This document shows positions 10,847 through 21,455 of a DNA stretch of 64,000 bases, piece after piece; within the stretch, counting starts at the first letter, position 1, and each line of letters starts with the position of its first letter. The stretch comes from Poa pratensis (taxonomy: Eukaryota; Streptophyta; Magnoliopsida; Poales; Poaceae): the NCBI GenBank assembly GCA_947311845.1, contig CAMZMU010000012.1, positions 1,182,031-1,246,030 on the forward strand, given 5' to 3'. The notes under the pieces were generated by a model that was given only the letters and a program-made list of their open reading frames with translations, ran no database searches and was not told where the DNA came from. Position numbers and translations under genes: made by a program.

Positions 10847-12242
10847 ATGAGCAAAGCATTGATCCCTCCCCGAGTCATCATTTAGCTTGACACTTTGGTC
10901 CTGGATTTCTTAGTGGTTGGAGTTATACAGGAGCATCAAAGATTTTGGATTCAGGTCACGAACTTTGTGAAGGCACCGGAGATTGTCTATCATTCAGAGT
11001 GTTTTAGCTCGATGTTTGTGGTCCAAACACAAGAATAATAAGTCGAGACCTTTGTGGACTTCGGAACCCAGTCTCTCCATCTCTCCAATAGAGATATAGA
11101 GTCCACCAAGGAATTTTAACTATGGGTCTGCAATATCGTCTGCAATTTCTTTACTTCATTCTACTGCTTCAACTTCTAATCTAGTTATATTCTTAGTTAA
11201 TTACCTAGCTTGTTTGTGGTGTGATTGTAGAAAAGCTAGGTTGCATTATCTCATAGTCCATAAGTTACCCATTTGAAAATTGCAATAGGGGATCTTATAA
11301 TTCCACAATTCAAATTAAAGCATAAGTTCGGAATAAAATTTGTTCTCCGCTTATTCACCCCTCCTCTCTACTCGACACACTCAACCAAAAAGAGGGGATT
11401 CTCACGGACCCAATCGATAGGTACACATGAGAAACGAGTAGAACTTAAACAAATATGAGTGAACGTTTGGTTAAAGCCGATAGGTACGTATGAGAAAACA
11501 TGGTTTTTGAATTTTGGTTTGAGACAATTTTGGTTAGCGGAAAAAATGAAACCGAGCTTCATACACCCAAAAGAAAAATAAAACTTGGTTGATGGGTAGT
11601 TTGGGTCTCTTTTATTAAAACGAAATTCGACAGCACAATCGGAAATTTTAGTTTTTGAGCTTCGGCTTTCAGACCATTTTCGTTAGTGAAAAATACAACC
11701 GAGTTTAATGCACAAAATAAAAAACCATAAGTTCTGTTAACACGGAGTTTCGGTCTTGTTTTTCGTTATTAAAACCGAATTTGACAGCACAACGCAGGAG
11801 TCGTCGATTTTGCTGCCTCTTGCAGCTTAACTAGTTGAATTCGGTGCGGCGACACGCCGCACCCTTTATGAGAGTTCTTATTGACAGATTTTCTTGTTTG
11901 TCATTGGTGCACAATATGGTCTGCAAGGAAGTGATAGATTATTGATTTTATGGTGCATTTAATCGTGTAGCTAATGTTTTTTTTGCATGGAATTTTAATA
12001 GAATGTTACTTGCATAGCAAGGTATCAGTAATGCATCTTAATAACTGTAAGGGGTAAATTAACTTACCAATAAAATGCATTACCATATGCGTATACAGAG
12101 ATAGGAAATCCATAATACGACCGCTTCGGCGCAAGAGCTGCATGGAGAATAAAGCAACAAAACCTGAGAAAAAAGGGGATAAAAAGGCCTATAGGGAAAA
12201 AACAATGGGATGAGCAGAAGCGAAAACAGTCAGCAAAAGCAC
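10847..12242. other. Intergenic DNA, probable decayed transposon
   Basis: No intact gene was found. The part from about 10850 to 11370 has the general look of an old retroelement, but I could not place its ends. From 11450 to 11830 there are loosely repeated motifs (ttggtttgag, cttcggctttcag). Confidence 0.35.
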
Positions 12243-12293
12243 CTTTCAACCAGGCAATATCTTCTTTAGAAAACAGCAGGCTGCATGGACGAA
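12243..12293 (-). other. Possible isolated exon of unknown gene
   Basis: On the minus strand a T-rich tract ending in ACAG precedes 51 bases that read RPCSLLFSKEDIAWLK and then a GT (AAAG|GTGC). The peptide looks protein-like and both splice signals are in place, but I do not recognise the family and no neighbouring exon was found. It may be a relic of the gene whose other fragment is at 12972-13238, or a transposon-captured exon. Confidence 0.25.
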
Positions 12294-12971
12294 CTGTAAA
12301 AAAAATGGAAGTTAAACATTATATCAAACAAAACAGATGGACCAATAAAAAGAACACAATGGACGCGCATGCTCTCTTAGTGGATATTAATTTTGGGAAA
12401 ACGTATATGATTATTTGTTCATATCAAAATATATATGAGTGTCTTAAAATTTAGATATCTGTATCATAACTACATATGGGCATAATCTTGCTCCAACAGC
12501 GTGTCTTCTGATGTTTCCAAAGAATTTGCTGCTGCTTAAGACCTACCAATGTCCTAATGTATTGTGACGGATATCAGTGATGTTCTTTGCATCATGCTCG
12601 TGTGATTGTGATATAACTAAATTGATCTTATATACTGAGTATGATGTTACTAATATAGGGTATTGCTAATACAGGTGAAAATATTACCATTACTGTTGGG
12701 AAGGTGTGCTTTAGAAATTTGACAACAACACATGTAACCGTCTTTTCCACTTCTCTCTTTTTTCATGTTTGTTTGTGGAGATTATTTGAAAAAAGAATGT
12801 CATCTTGTAAGCAAGCAAATTGAAGGAACAAATAGGGAAAATACATATCTTCCCACTTTGTACATAACCAGAACCTAATCACATTTTGTGTGATCAAAAA
12901 AGGAAACTGAAAGATCATATTTAGGTGTTTACTCTGGTAGAAGAAGATCATGCTACAAAGATGAGAAAATT

Positions 12972-13238
12972 TCAATTGGCATGAGATGTTTCCTTACCGT
13001 GTGGTTGTGCACTTATGCACCATGGTCTCCATGCTCTACCTCTTAGCGGCGCTTCTACATCTGGTTCTGCAATAGCAACTTCACGCACTCCACCAGCGGC
13101 GCCTCCATTTGCCAGCACGGCCGCCACGCTCACGCCACCCATCGCGAAGTCTACAGCCACCCTCAACCCCATGCGCCGCGGCTGCTGCTTCGGGTGGTGG
13201 TGGTTGTCTCCGGAGCTCGTGGTAGGAACTCCTACCAT
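12972..13238 (-). pseudogene. ADP/ATP carrier-like pseudogene fragment
   Basis: The minus strand reads RVAVDFAMGGVS, matching the start of mitochondrial or ER adenine nucleotide carriers, where a DF.MGGVSAA segment opens the first transmembrane helix. After a frame change near the lysine-threonine region, another frame reads APLVECVKLLLQNQM, corresponding to the family's P-x-[DE]-x-[VK] carrier signature and LLLQNQ segment, and then hits a stop. Mitochondrial carriers have about 300 residues, and only about 60 are represented here. The frameshift and stop show it is not functional. An ER-type carrier (ER-ANT1) is an equally good source. Confidence 0.55.
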
Positions 13239-13752
13239 ATTAGTTCACCATTTTATCAGTACCAGAGATGCACCAACATCTGTAGCGAAAACTATAAGTA
13301 CTCTGTATTCTTCAGTCTCAGAACAGAAAATTATTTTTATTGCTGAGACCAAACGGCTGGACCAATTTCGGTGAATGACCACTCAAAATAACCCGCAAAA
13401 CATGCCCTACAATTTATCCCATATAGACCTCTTCTAATTCGGCCATCTGGGCAGTCGAAAATAGGGATTAGGATCACTGAACCCACAAAATAGCAGCAGG
13501 AAAACTTTGCCCTAATCCTCCACATGGAGTTGCTAATCCTTGAGTAATCCCCACGAATTCACCACCAATAAACATGCAAAGTCAAATAGCATAGGAGAAA
13601 TCTCACCTCTATGGTCAGAGCAAAAGGATTCTTGAAGGCAAAAGTTGGAGAGGGCTTGTTCTTGTTCCCGTCCTCTTGATCCTCTTGTCTCGTCTTCTTC
13701 TTAAACTCAGGTCCAGACTGCCCTAGGAGATGGGGGAGGGCATGGTACATCT

Positions 13753-14415
13753 GGAGGACATGGGGAGGAGGGAGGGAAGGGAGGAGGGTGCTGGGCCCGG
13801 GGGAGGATGAGGGCGGCGGCCATGAGGAGGAGGCGAAGAGAAGGAGGAAGTCACGGGGAGGAGGAAGGAGTCTTTTTTTTTCTGTCCCACCGCTTTGACC
13901 AGAATTGTTTGTCCTCAATATATATCTTCAGTAACATGCGTATGACAGGTGGGCCCCACAGCGGTACTGTTCAACACTGTAGCTATCTACAGTGTTAAAC
14001 AGTGCTCCGATCGCTGAGAGCTCGCGGATTTGCACTGCTTTTATATAGTTAGTGGAGGACATGGGGAGGAGGGAGGGAAGGGAGGAGGGTGCTGGGCCCG
14101 GGGGAGGATGAGGGCGGCGGCCATGAGGAGGAGGCGAAGAGAAGGAGGAAGTCACGGGAGGAGGAAGGAGTCTCTTTTTTTTTTGTCCCACCGCTTTGAC
14201 CAGAATTGCTTGTCCTCAATATATATCTTCAGTAACATGCGTATGACAGGTGGGCCCCACAGCGGTACTGTTCAACACTGTAGCTATCTACAGTGTTAAA
14301 CAGTGCTCCGATCGCTGAGAGCTCGCGGATTTACACTGCTGTAGCTATCTACAGTGTTAAACAGTGCTCCGATCGCTGAGAGCTCGCGGATTTGCACTGC
14401 TTTTATATAGTTAGT
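13753..14415. repeat. 301-bp tandem duplication with inner 61-bp duplication
   Basis: The unit beginning ggaggacatgggg occurs at 13753 and again at 14054, a period of 301 bases, with few differences. Within the second unit the segment starting gtagctatctacag is itself duplicated (14280-14340 and 14341-14401), making the second unit 362 bases. Each unit holds an imperfect hairpin (actgttcaacactgtag facing ctacagtgttaaacagt). The array lies about 0.9 kb upstream of the NAR2 start codon. Confidence 0.9.
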
Positions 14416-14622
14416 AATTTGTAGTCGCCGCTTCTCACTACCACCCTTCTGCTCCTCCGCAGATCAACGCGAGTTTCATCATGCGAGATCTGACTTCATA
14501 CCAGCTAAGCTAATTCCGATTCGCTTGATCAGACGGGCGCCTTCTCGGCCCCACGAAACACGGCACCGGCAGCTTCTGCTGATCTGCCTCCTCGCCCACG
14601 GTCAACACCCATGGCGCGCGCC

Positions 14623-14631
14623 TATATTAAA
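14623..14631 (+). promoter_or_regulatory. TATA-like box of NAR2
   Basis: TATATTAAA lies in a GC-rich context and is followed by a CT-rich stretch (actcctccatctctcctc) typical of grass transcription starts. That stretch continues as ctctccacatctcccc after the MITE at 14662-15170. Confidence 0.5.
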
Positions 14632-14661
14632 CCCATCCGTACTCCTCCATCTCTCCTCAAG

Positions 14662-15170
14662 CCGGCAATTCCGCCCATGGGCACGTCCGCCCACGGGCAC
14701 CCGACCCTAATGGGCAGGGTATGGGTCGCTATGTTCGCCCATGGGTCTCGCCCGTGGGCGACCCGATTAGTCGTGGGTAGGGTATGGGCAGACATGTGTA
14801 CCCATGGGCGACCCGATGGGTAACCCGATTAGCTGACATGTGGGGTCTCATAGTAAAACATGACCACAGCCCATGCTATTTGTTGTTTCCTGGGAACTTG
14901 ATTTGCTGTTTGTGTGAGCAATCAGTACATCAGTACATCACTATTTGTTTTTTGTGCTTATTTTGCTGTTTGAAATGCTATAATATTATATATTGATGTG
15001 CTGACTACAGACCCGATGGGTCGCCCATTGGGTCTGGTGACCCGACGGGTACGGGCATGGGTCTGAGATCTGACCCATGGGCAGGGTCATGGGCAGAGAC
15101 CCTCGCCCATTTGTTATATGGGCATGGGTCAGGAATAGGTCGACCCGCCCAATACCCGACCCATTGCCGG
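14662..15170. mobile_element. MITE-like inverted-repeat element in the NAR2 leader
   Basis: The ends read CCGGCAAT and ATTGCCGG and subterminal sequence is made of repeated gggcatgggt, gacccgatgggt and cccatgggc motifs in both orientations, a layout common for hAT-type grass MITEs. Flanks cctcaag and ccttaat resemble a diverged duplication. No coding capacity is seen. It separates the TATA-like box from the NAR2 start codon and supplies many upstream ATGs. Confidence 0.65.
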
Positions 15171-15276
15171 CCTTAATCTCTCCACATCTCCCCACCAAAG
15201 CAAAGCAAACCTCCCAAGGTCGTCTCTGCCCCCTCCGACGGATCAAGCAGCCAAGCACTACTAGCCTCTCGCAGGG

Positions 15277-16167
15277 ATGGCTCGTCAAGGAATGGTCACG
15301 GCGCTGCTGCTGGTGGTTCTCGCCGCCGGCTCCTGCGCGCCTGCGGCCGCCGTGGCGTACCTCACGAAGCTGCCCGTAGACCTCGCGGTCACCGCCTCCC
15401 CCACTCCCGGCCAAGGTACGTCCGTCGTCGTTTATGCTGCCGGACTTTCCGCCGCATGCGAGAGACTACTTCCTTAATTTGTTTCCTTTAGACGTCACGG
15501 ATTGGTATATATGGCCATGTATGCAGCAAGTAAATTAGCCTTGTCGTCGCATGCTACGCCAGTAGATGAATTCAGGTGCTCGAACTTGCTGAAAAAATGG
15601 ATTTCTATTTAAATTAGAGCATTACTTGTGTTTAACAACAAAGCAATTTATCTTTAAATTACAGCATTATTTGAGTTTAGTAAAAATCTAACACGCATGA
15701 CGATCTATGCATGTCCAGTTCTTCACGGCGGCGAGGACATGATCACGGTGAGTTGGTCCCTGAACGGCACGGCCGGCAAGGACGCGGAGTACAAGAACGT
15801 GAAGGTGAGCCTGTGCTACGCGCCGGTGAGCCAGAAGGCGCGCGAGTGGCGCAAGACCCACGACGACCTCAAGAAGGACAAGACCTGCCAGTTCAAGGTC
15901 ACCCAGCAGCCCTACGCCAGCACCGGCGGCAATGTCACCTACCGCGTCGCCCTGGACATCCCCACCGCCACCTACTTCGTGCGCGCCTACGCTCTCGACG
16001 CCTCCGGCACGCAGGTCGCCTACGGCCAGACCAGCACCTTATTCAACGTCGTCAGCATCACCGGCGTCACCACCTCCATCAAGGTTGCCGCCGGCGTCTT
16101 CTCCACCTTCTCCATCGCCTCACTCGCCTTCTTCTTCTTCCTCGAGAAACGCAAGAAGAACAACTAA
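15277..16167 (+). CDS. NAR2: High-affinity nitrate transporter-activating protein NAR2/NRT3
   Basis: Two exons, 15277-15415 and 15719-16167, join within a valine codon (G|GTACG donor, CCAG acceptor) to give 195 residues. NAR2 proteins bind NRT2 nitrate transporters and are needed for their plasma-membrane placement and high-affinity nitrate uptake in roots. A signal peptide (about 1-26, hydrophobic LLLVVLAAG), the luminal core with HGGEDMITVSW (49-59) and SLCYAPVSQKAREWRKTHDDL (77-97), and a C-terminal membrane helix (about 168-188) with basic tail EKRKKNN match the family; rice NAR2.1 is about ten residues longer. R91 and D100 appear to correspond to rice R100 and D109, reported as important for NRT2 interaction. 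Start chosen at the ATG preceding the signal peptide. No frame damage is seen; expression may be affected by the MITE in its leader. Confidence 0.95.
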
Positions 16168-16379
16168 GTAAGATCATCGGGGCCATGCCAAAGTTTGTTG
16201 GTCCGTACGCCCGAGACTACGTCCTCCGGCCTTTTTCTCCACCATGTAACAGTCGCCGTACGGACTATGCAAAACTGTGTACGCGTAAATGTTAGTGTTG
16301 CACCGATCATGAGTGCGTATATTCATCCTTTTTTGTTGTGGGCGTGTAATGGCTACTGAAGCACTATATGAAATAATTT
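16168..16379 (+). other. NAR2 3' flank
   Basis: Presumed 3' untranslated region and flank. No other gene is seen. Confidence 0.4.
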
Positions 16380-18430
16380 GCGAACGAACTTGGTTACCAC
16401 AACTTTGTGTGTCCTCACCATTTATTCATGCTCTGACTTTGGACAGGATAGTAGCGGATCGGAGCTTATACGAAGATCCAGCTAACACCAAAAAAGAAGT
16501 TGTTGGTATCTTGTCTGGTTATTTCGTTTCGTATCCGAGCAATAGTGCAATCATAGATCCGTTTCCTGATTGATTCTACATTCACCCAACACCCATCCTG
16601 TGATCTTCTCCCAAATCATGCTCATACATGTAAAAGGAAGATACATACATACATACATCATGGTTAAAATAGCAAGCACTGTTCCACCGTTCCTGGAACA
16701 AAATGGACAAGCATTTCATGCACATAAGATCCAATGCGAAAATGTGGTTCGAGTTTTCAACAAGGATGATAGGAGTAAGTACCTAATCATCTAAAAATTA
16801 TTAGTTAGGTAATCGCCATCTGTATCCATCTCAGAGTCAACTTTGAGATGAAGTGCACGTATGTGATACTCCTCCCAAGCGTCATGGGAAGAAGCCAAGA
16901 GAAGATACATCATAATGTCTCCTAGCGGCTAAGAGGGACGGGAAGGAGCTAACCACCCACTAATTTATTCAGATTCACATGGAGAGGGGGTACTTCAGGT
17001 TGAAGGTCAGACTAACAATGTCAACTCTTTGCTCTAAATTTATGCCATGATGAGTTGTACCTTGAAAGCGATGTCGTGTGCTTCCATATTGTCAAACAAG
17101 TTTGCGTTTGGCTTTCAAGATATTTCCAAGGTTGGAGTGACCTGAATTTTTAGTTTTGTTTCACATGTAAAACAATTTCGAATCAACAATCATCTTAATT
17201 ATATTCACCGGGGTTTGCATGGGGCCGGTGTCCCAAGTGGTATGACTCTGACTAGTAAGACTACTTATCATCTAGGACTTCTTGTATGCACGAAGTACTT
17301 ATCCTCTATTGTTAAAAACATCATTGCCAACAAACACGAGGAAGCAATGAGTTATCCCAAGGGGGGGTACGACTGTATGACTAGTAGGAGCACTTATCTA
17401 GAGACCCCGAGATGCTAAAAAGATACTTATCTAGGTCTTCTTTGTTCATCTTGTTTGTGTGTCATTTGTTTTATTCATGCGACCAGCGTGCAGCGAGTCA
17501 GACCACCCATATACCCTGACTTTTGGGAAGGAGGATAGTAGCGGTGTAATCAGAGCTGATACGAACAGCGAGTTAGCAGAAACTATGTTTGGTTATTCGT
17601 TTCGTAGCCGGACAAGGAAACTATCGCAAGTGCGTCTCCTGATCCCATAGTCTCTCTGCATGTGTGTGTTCATCCCCCCCAAGCCTATATATGTGCTCAT
17701 ACTAAATTTAAAACGAGGATACACCATGCTTAAAATATCAGGCACAATTCCACCGTTCGAGGAACATAATGGGCAAAGCATGTAGACGATGACCAAATGT
17801 CAAATTTTGGTTTACATGCGGAGTTATTTGGTTGAGATATCAACAAGGATAACAGGATCAAGTACTAACTAGTAACTAATCATCTAATAGATGAATAACT
17901 AGGCAATCGCCACCTGTATCCATCTCAGAGCCAACTTTGTGAAGGAGTGCACGTATCTGATACTCCTCTCAAGTATCACGGAAGGCCAGAGACGATACAT
18001 TACATTTTTTTTTGTAGCGGCTAGGAGGGACAGCAAGGAGCTAACCACAAACTAATTTATTCAGCTTCTCATGGAGAGGGTATTCCAGGTTGAAGGTCAG
18101 ATTAACAATGTCAACTCTGCAGAAAAAAACTCTATTGCTATAAATTTATGGCTGGACGAGTTCCTTGAAAGCGCTTCCACATTGTCAAAGAAGCTTATGT
18201 CAGGATGGGAGTGACCTGTACTTTTTGGCCTCAAATGTAAAAACAAAATAATTCACCAAATCTTTATATATATTCACCAGTGCACATGGGGTGTCCCAAG
18301 GGGTGACTGTACGACTCGTAGGAGTACATATCATCTGTTTACTTACGCACGAGTACTTATCCTCCATTATTTAGAATTATTGCATCTTGACCAACACAAG
18401 TAACCATAGTAAGCAATGGAATATGCTAGA
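16380..18430. repeat. Diverged tandem duplication of about 1.05 kb
   Basis: About 16380-17360 and 17440-18430 align in the same order. Shared landmarks include ggatagtagcgg, ggttaaaat/gcttaaaat, tccatctcagag, ggagctaaccac, ggttgaaggtcag and gtgtcccaag. Many substitutions and small indels separate the copies. Neither contains a long reading frame, and I do not recognise a source element. Confidence 0.8.
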
Positions 18431-18739
18431 CAGCACAGCTGGAGACTTCAGCTCCGAGAACCCCCTCATAGTAAAACTTACGAAAAGCCTCCGCATTTAA
18501 GAACTACTCCCTCTGTTTTTCAATACATTTCATGTAAATTTTGATCAAAATCAAACTTTATAAAGTTACTAAGTATATAGAAAATATCAATAATTACAAT
18601 ACCAAATGCATAATATGTGAAATTTTATTTTGCGATGGATCTAATAATATAGATTTGAAACTATAGGCGAGTAAGAATATACGACACATGAGAAGCAAGG
18701 GAAAGAGAGTGCGTATATCAACATATCAACAAAACCTCG
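18431..18739. other. Intergenic DNA
   Basis: Contains a Stowaway-like end (actccctctgtttttc near 18505), but no matching opposite end was found. Otherwise featureless and AT-rich. Confidence 0.4.
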
Positions 18740-19090
18740 CAAGAAAGACACCGACTGCGAGGCCCAACTCGATGACCGCCAACCTTCAGGATTGGTGGAC
18801 CTTTGTTCCCCATCTGCTGGCCAACAATGCAACTGTGCTAAGATGGCGCTCTGTCGCTCTGCTGGTGGATGCTGTGGAAAGAACGAAACAACGGGATCTT
18901 CAACAGTGAAGCTTGTAACCCGTAGGAGCTGCTGATAAGATTGTCACTGAGCTGAGATTGTGGCAATCATCTGGATTGATGGGATCGGTGTGGCCAGCGG
19001 GAGAGTAGTTCATGAGCTTTAGGGAGGCTGCAAAGCAACCTCTCTCTTTTCTTCCTGCTATGCTCTCGAGTTCTGTTTTAAAAAAAATAC
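18740..19090 (+). mobile_element. LINE 3'-end fragment (decayed)
   Basis: One frame reads LQDWWTFVPHLLA and a shifted frame reads WMLWKERNNGIFNSEACNP, the pattern found after the zinc-binding domain at the C-terminus of plant L1-type LINE reverse transcriptase. An A-run follows at about 19079. Frameshifts and stops interrupt it. Confidence 0.6.
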
Positions 19091-19442
19091 TACAAAAGTC
19101 ACGGTCCACAGGCCACAGCTTGAAAGGCACGGGCACCGCGGGTAGGATAAAAGCAGAGGAGTTCGGGCGACAGCGGCTGCTAGGGTTGACAGTGTGACGC
19201 GTGGCGACCATCTCAGCTCACTGGTGAGCTCACTCACTCTCCTCTTGTAAAGGACAGAACTTTCCCTCCTTCATTTCTGTGTCTGGGTTGTGTCATTGTG
19301 TGCGTGTGCGTGTGCGTGTGCAGTTCCCTGCGCTTGTGTGTCTGTGTCAACTTGGCAGCAACTCACATCACTAAAACAGGAAAAGAAGAAAACATTGATA
19401 AAACTACACATGCTTCCAGCCAACAACTGAAAATGAAATATA
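19091..19442. other. Intergenic DNA with GT microsatellite
   Basis: No gene. Positions 19297-19321 are a short tgtg/cgtg microsatellite. Confidence 0.5.
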
Positions 19443-19737
19443 GAGAACTTGCCCGTGGCAAGATGTTTAGGAGGGTGGTTGTACCCCCAGTCCACCAGAG
19501 TTCAAACCCCAGTTTGACGCTGGTGTTTCTCATTTAGACGGAATATTCTTTAGTGGGAGGCGACGTTCCCGTCGACAACGAGGCGCCCGTGGTGACTTCG
19601 TCAATCTCAAGACCATCCGCCGGCTCAGTCTCTCGGAGGTGCTTATAGGGGTAGGGTGTGCGTGTGTGCGTTCATAGGGGTGAGTGTACGTGCGTGTTTG
19701 TGAGCGTCTGCGTTGTACTGTGTTTCGCAAAAAAAAA
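19443..19737 (+). mobile_element. Au-like SINE
   Basis: The head (gagaacttgcccgtggcaag, then gttcaaaccccag as B box) and the body (gcgacgttcccgtcgacaac, cggctcagtctctcggagg, ataggggtagggtgtgcg) match the Au-SINE/LINE-tail pattern common in Triticeae. It ends in an A-run at 19729-19737. Target duplications are unclear because both flanks are AT-rich (aaatatag / aaatatat). Confidence 0.75.
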
Positions 19738-19868
19738 ATATATATAAAGCACTAGTTGCAGTCGCCTGGACTGAACTTCTCATCCTAGTGAGATGACCCT
19801 AATTTTCTCTTTGAACATCAGAATGGGAGCTGGATAGGAATATGGAGGATGGAGGATATGCTTTGGTG

Positions 19869-20371
19869 AATCGCAAAGCGAAGTTCTTTCTTTCGGTTGG
19901 TGAACCGGTAACTTGCCAAGCAGCAGAATTCCGCTATGACGATCTGCTGAGCAGCGGAGTGAAGAGCACTGAACTTCACATGTTCAAATGAGAACACTAC
20001 ATTATGCATCTAAAAGATAAACATTACTCCATAGAATCCTCCTCGGCATCCTGAGCTAACTTTCCCAAACAGCAAAGCTGAGAAGCGACTCCAGGCATCT
20101 CTCAGTTACACAATAATTCCCCGGACCATTGTAAACACCGCATATACTGCTTCTGAAAATATATGTGGGCATCTTCCCGTTGTTGAGCGTTTTTTAACAA
20201 GTTTTCGGCTGCTACTTCCTGAACCTGGGACCGTAATCTTCTTTATGGTGGTAGACCAACTTCAGTTAGAACTACACAGCATGTTATAAACACTGGATGA
20301 GGCTAATACAGTACAAGTCAATGATGCTAATGCCACAAGAGATGGCATTGCAACAGAACAGAAGGGGCCAA
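19869..20371 (-). repeat. Copy 1 of duplicated gene fragment
   Basis: The segment starting aatcgcaaag is repeated from 20372 on, with the second copy split by the Ty3 element (20372-20432 and 28665-29132). On the minus strand, 20230-20102 is an open segment ending in a stop: QVQEVAAENLLKNA, then REDAHIYF and LQWSGELLCN. Its codon pattern looks like a real C-terminal exon. In copy 2 the same segment carries a one-base deletion and reads out of frame. I do not recognise the protein. Confidence 0.6.
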
Positions 20372-20719
20372 AATCGCAAAGTGAAGTTCTTTGTTATAAC
20401 TTCAGATACGTCAGCAGAAAAGGGGAAGACGGTGATGTAGCACAACCTACGGCTCATACAACAAGTGGCCCAATGACAAGAGCAAGAGTCAAAGCTCTCC
20501 ATGATAAGGTGAATTCACTCCTATCTATGTGTGACATCGACACTCCTTTGAATGGGTTGCTACTTCATTCGGATACTTTGTGCATACTCAGGAACCACCT
20601 TGATGAAGACCTACAATGGAGTGGAGAAGATGACCAAGAGAAGACCCGAGAAGATGGCCAAGAGATGACGCAAGACGAAGGAGAGGAAGAAGAAGCGCAA
20701 CCGGAACCCCAGACGGCCA

Positions 20720-20905
20720 AGACCGGATCCAGGTCCGGACCTGCACCCGACGCGTCCGGTCGTCCAGCCAGCCAAGACCGGCCCCAATGCCGGGCCACTC
20801 CCAGAGCCGGCCGGACCCCCAGCCGGCCAAGACCGGATCCAGGTCCGGATCTGCACCCGACGCGTCCGGTCGTCCAGCCGGTCAAGACCGGCCCCAATGC
20901 CGGAT
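20720..20905 (+). repeat. Tandem repeat (about 110-bp period) inside the LTR
   Basis: The block ggccaagaccggatccaggt..gcacccgacgcgtccggtcg..ccccaatgccgg occurs twice. The 3' LTR carries the same pair (27930-28115), and a partial relative lies downstream of the 5' LTR at 21740-21835. Confidence 0.8.
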
Positions 20906-20967
20906 CTCCTCCTGCTCGCGCGTGTCCCCACCTGTCAACGTGACTTACCCCCGTTTTGTACCCAGAC

Positions 20968-20976
20968 TATAAATAG
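20968..20976 (+). promoter_or_regulatory. LTR TATA box
   Basis: TATAAATAG followed by a pyrimidine-rich stretch. The same motif is present in the 3' LTR near 28184. Confidence 0.6.
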
Positions 20977-21443
20977 ACCCCCTCCCCTCCAGATCTAGGG
21001 TTAGACTATGATTTGGGATTAGAGTAGAGCCTTGCTCCTTCTTCTCAAAGTGTCTCTTTCCTCCTATGGAGATGAATCAAGGCCTCCCCTTGTAGAGATG
21101 AACCAAGGCCTCCCCTTGTGGAGAAGATCCCTGCGTGGATACCAAGACTTCCTCTTGTAGTTGCGATTACTTGCCAATCTTTCATCCTAGGGTGATTCTA
21201 TTGGGTTGGTTTGGATTGACCAATTGGACAAACAATCCTAAGAGTAAGGTGTGCTTGGGAGAGGAGAATTGGGGGCTGCCCTAGGGGATTTGTTACCAAT
21301 TGAATCTTGCTGAGTTGCTACTTGCTAGTTATCTTTGATTTGAGAGTTTTCCCCTCTTTGTGTTCTTGTGTTCGTCACTTGTTATTCGTGTTCATCGTTC
21401 CCTCCGCACAAATCCGTGAAAATCGGGACCAACCTGCATCATA

Positions 21444-21455
21444 TGGTATCAGAGC
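21444..21455 (+). other. Primer-binding site, tRNA-Met type
   Basis: TGGTATCAGAGC, complementary to the 3' end of plant initiator tRNA-Met, lies two bases after the 5' LTR. Confidence 0.85.

Larger units (their letters stand above)
20433..21441 (+). repeat. 5' LTR of Ty3/gypsy element
   Basis: Contains a TATA box TATAAATAG at 20968-20976, an ORF tail shared with the 3' LTR, and an internal tandem repeat at 20720-20905. Confidence 0.93.

Noticed and set aside
20433..20943. Independent gene in the 5' LTR of the Ty3 element
   Set aside because: The frame is the LTR copy of the pol tail and is repeated in the 3' LTR, so it is not a separate gene.
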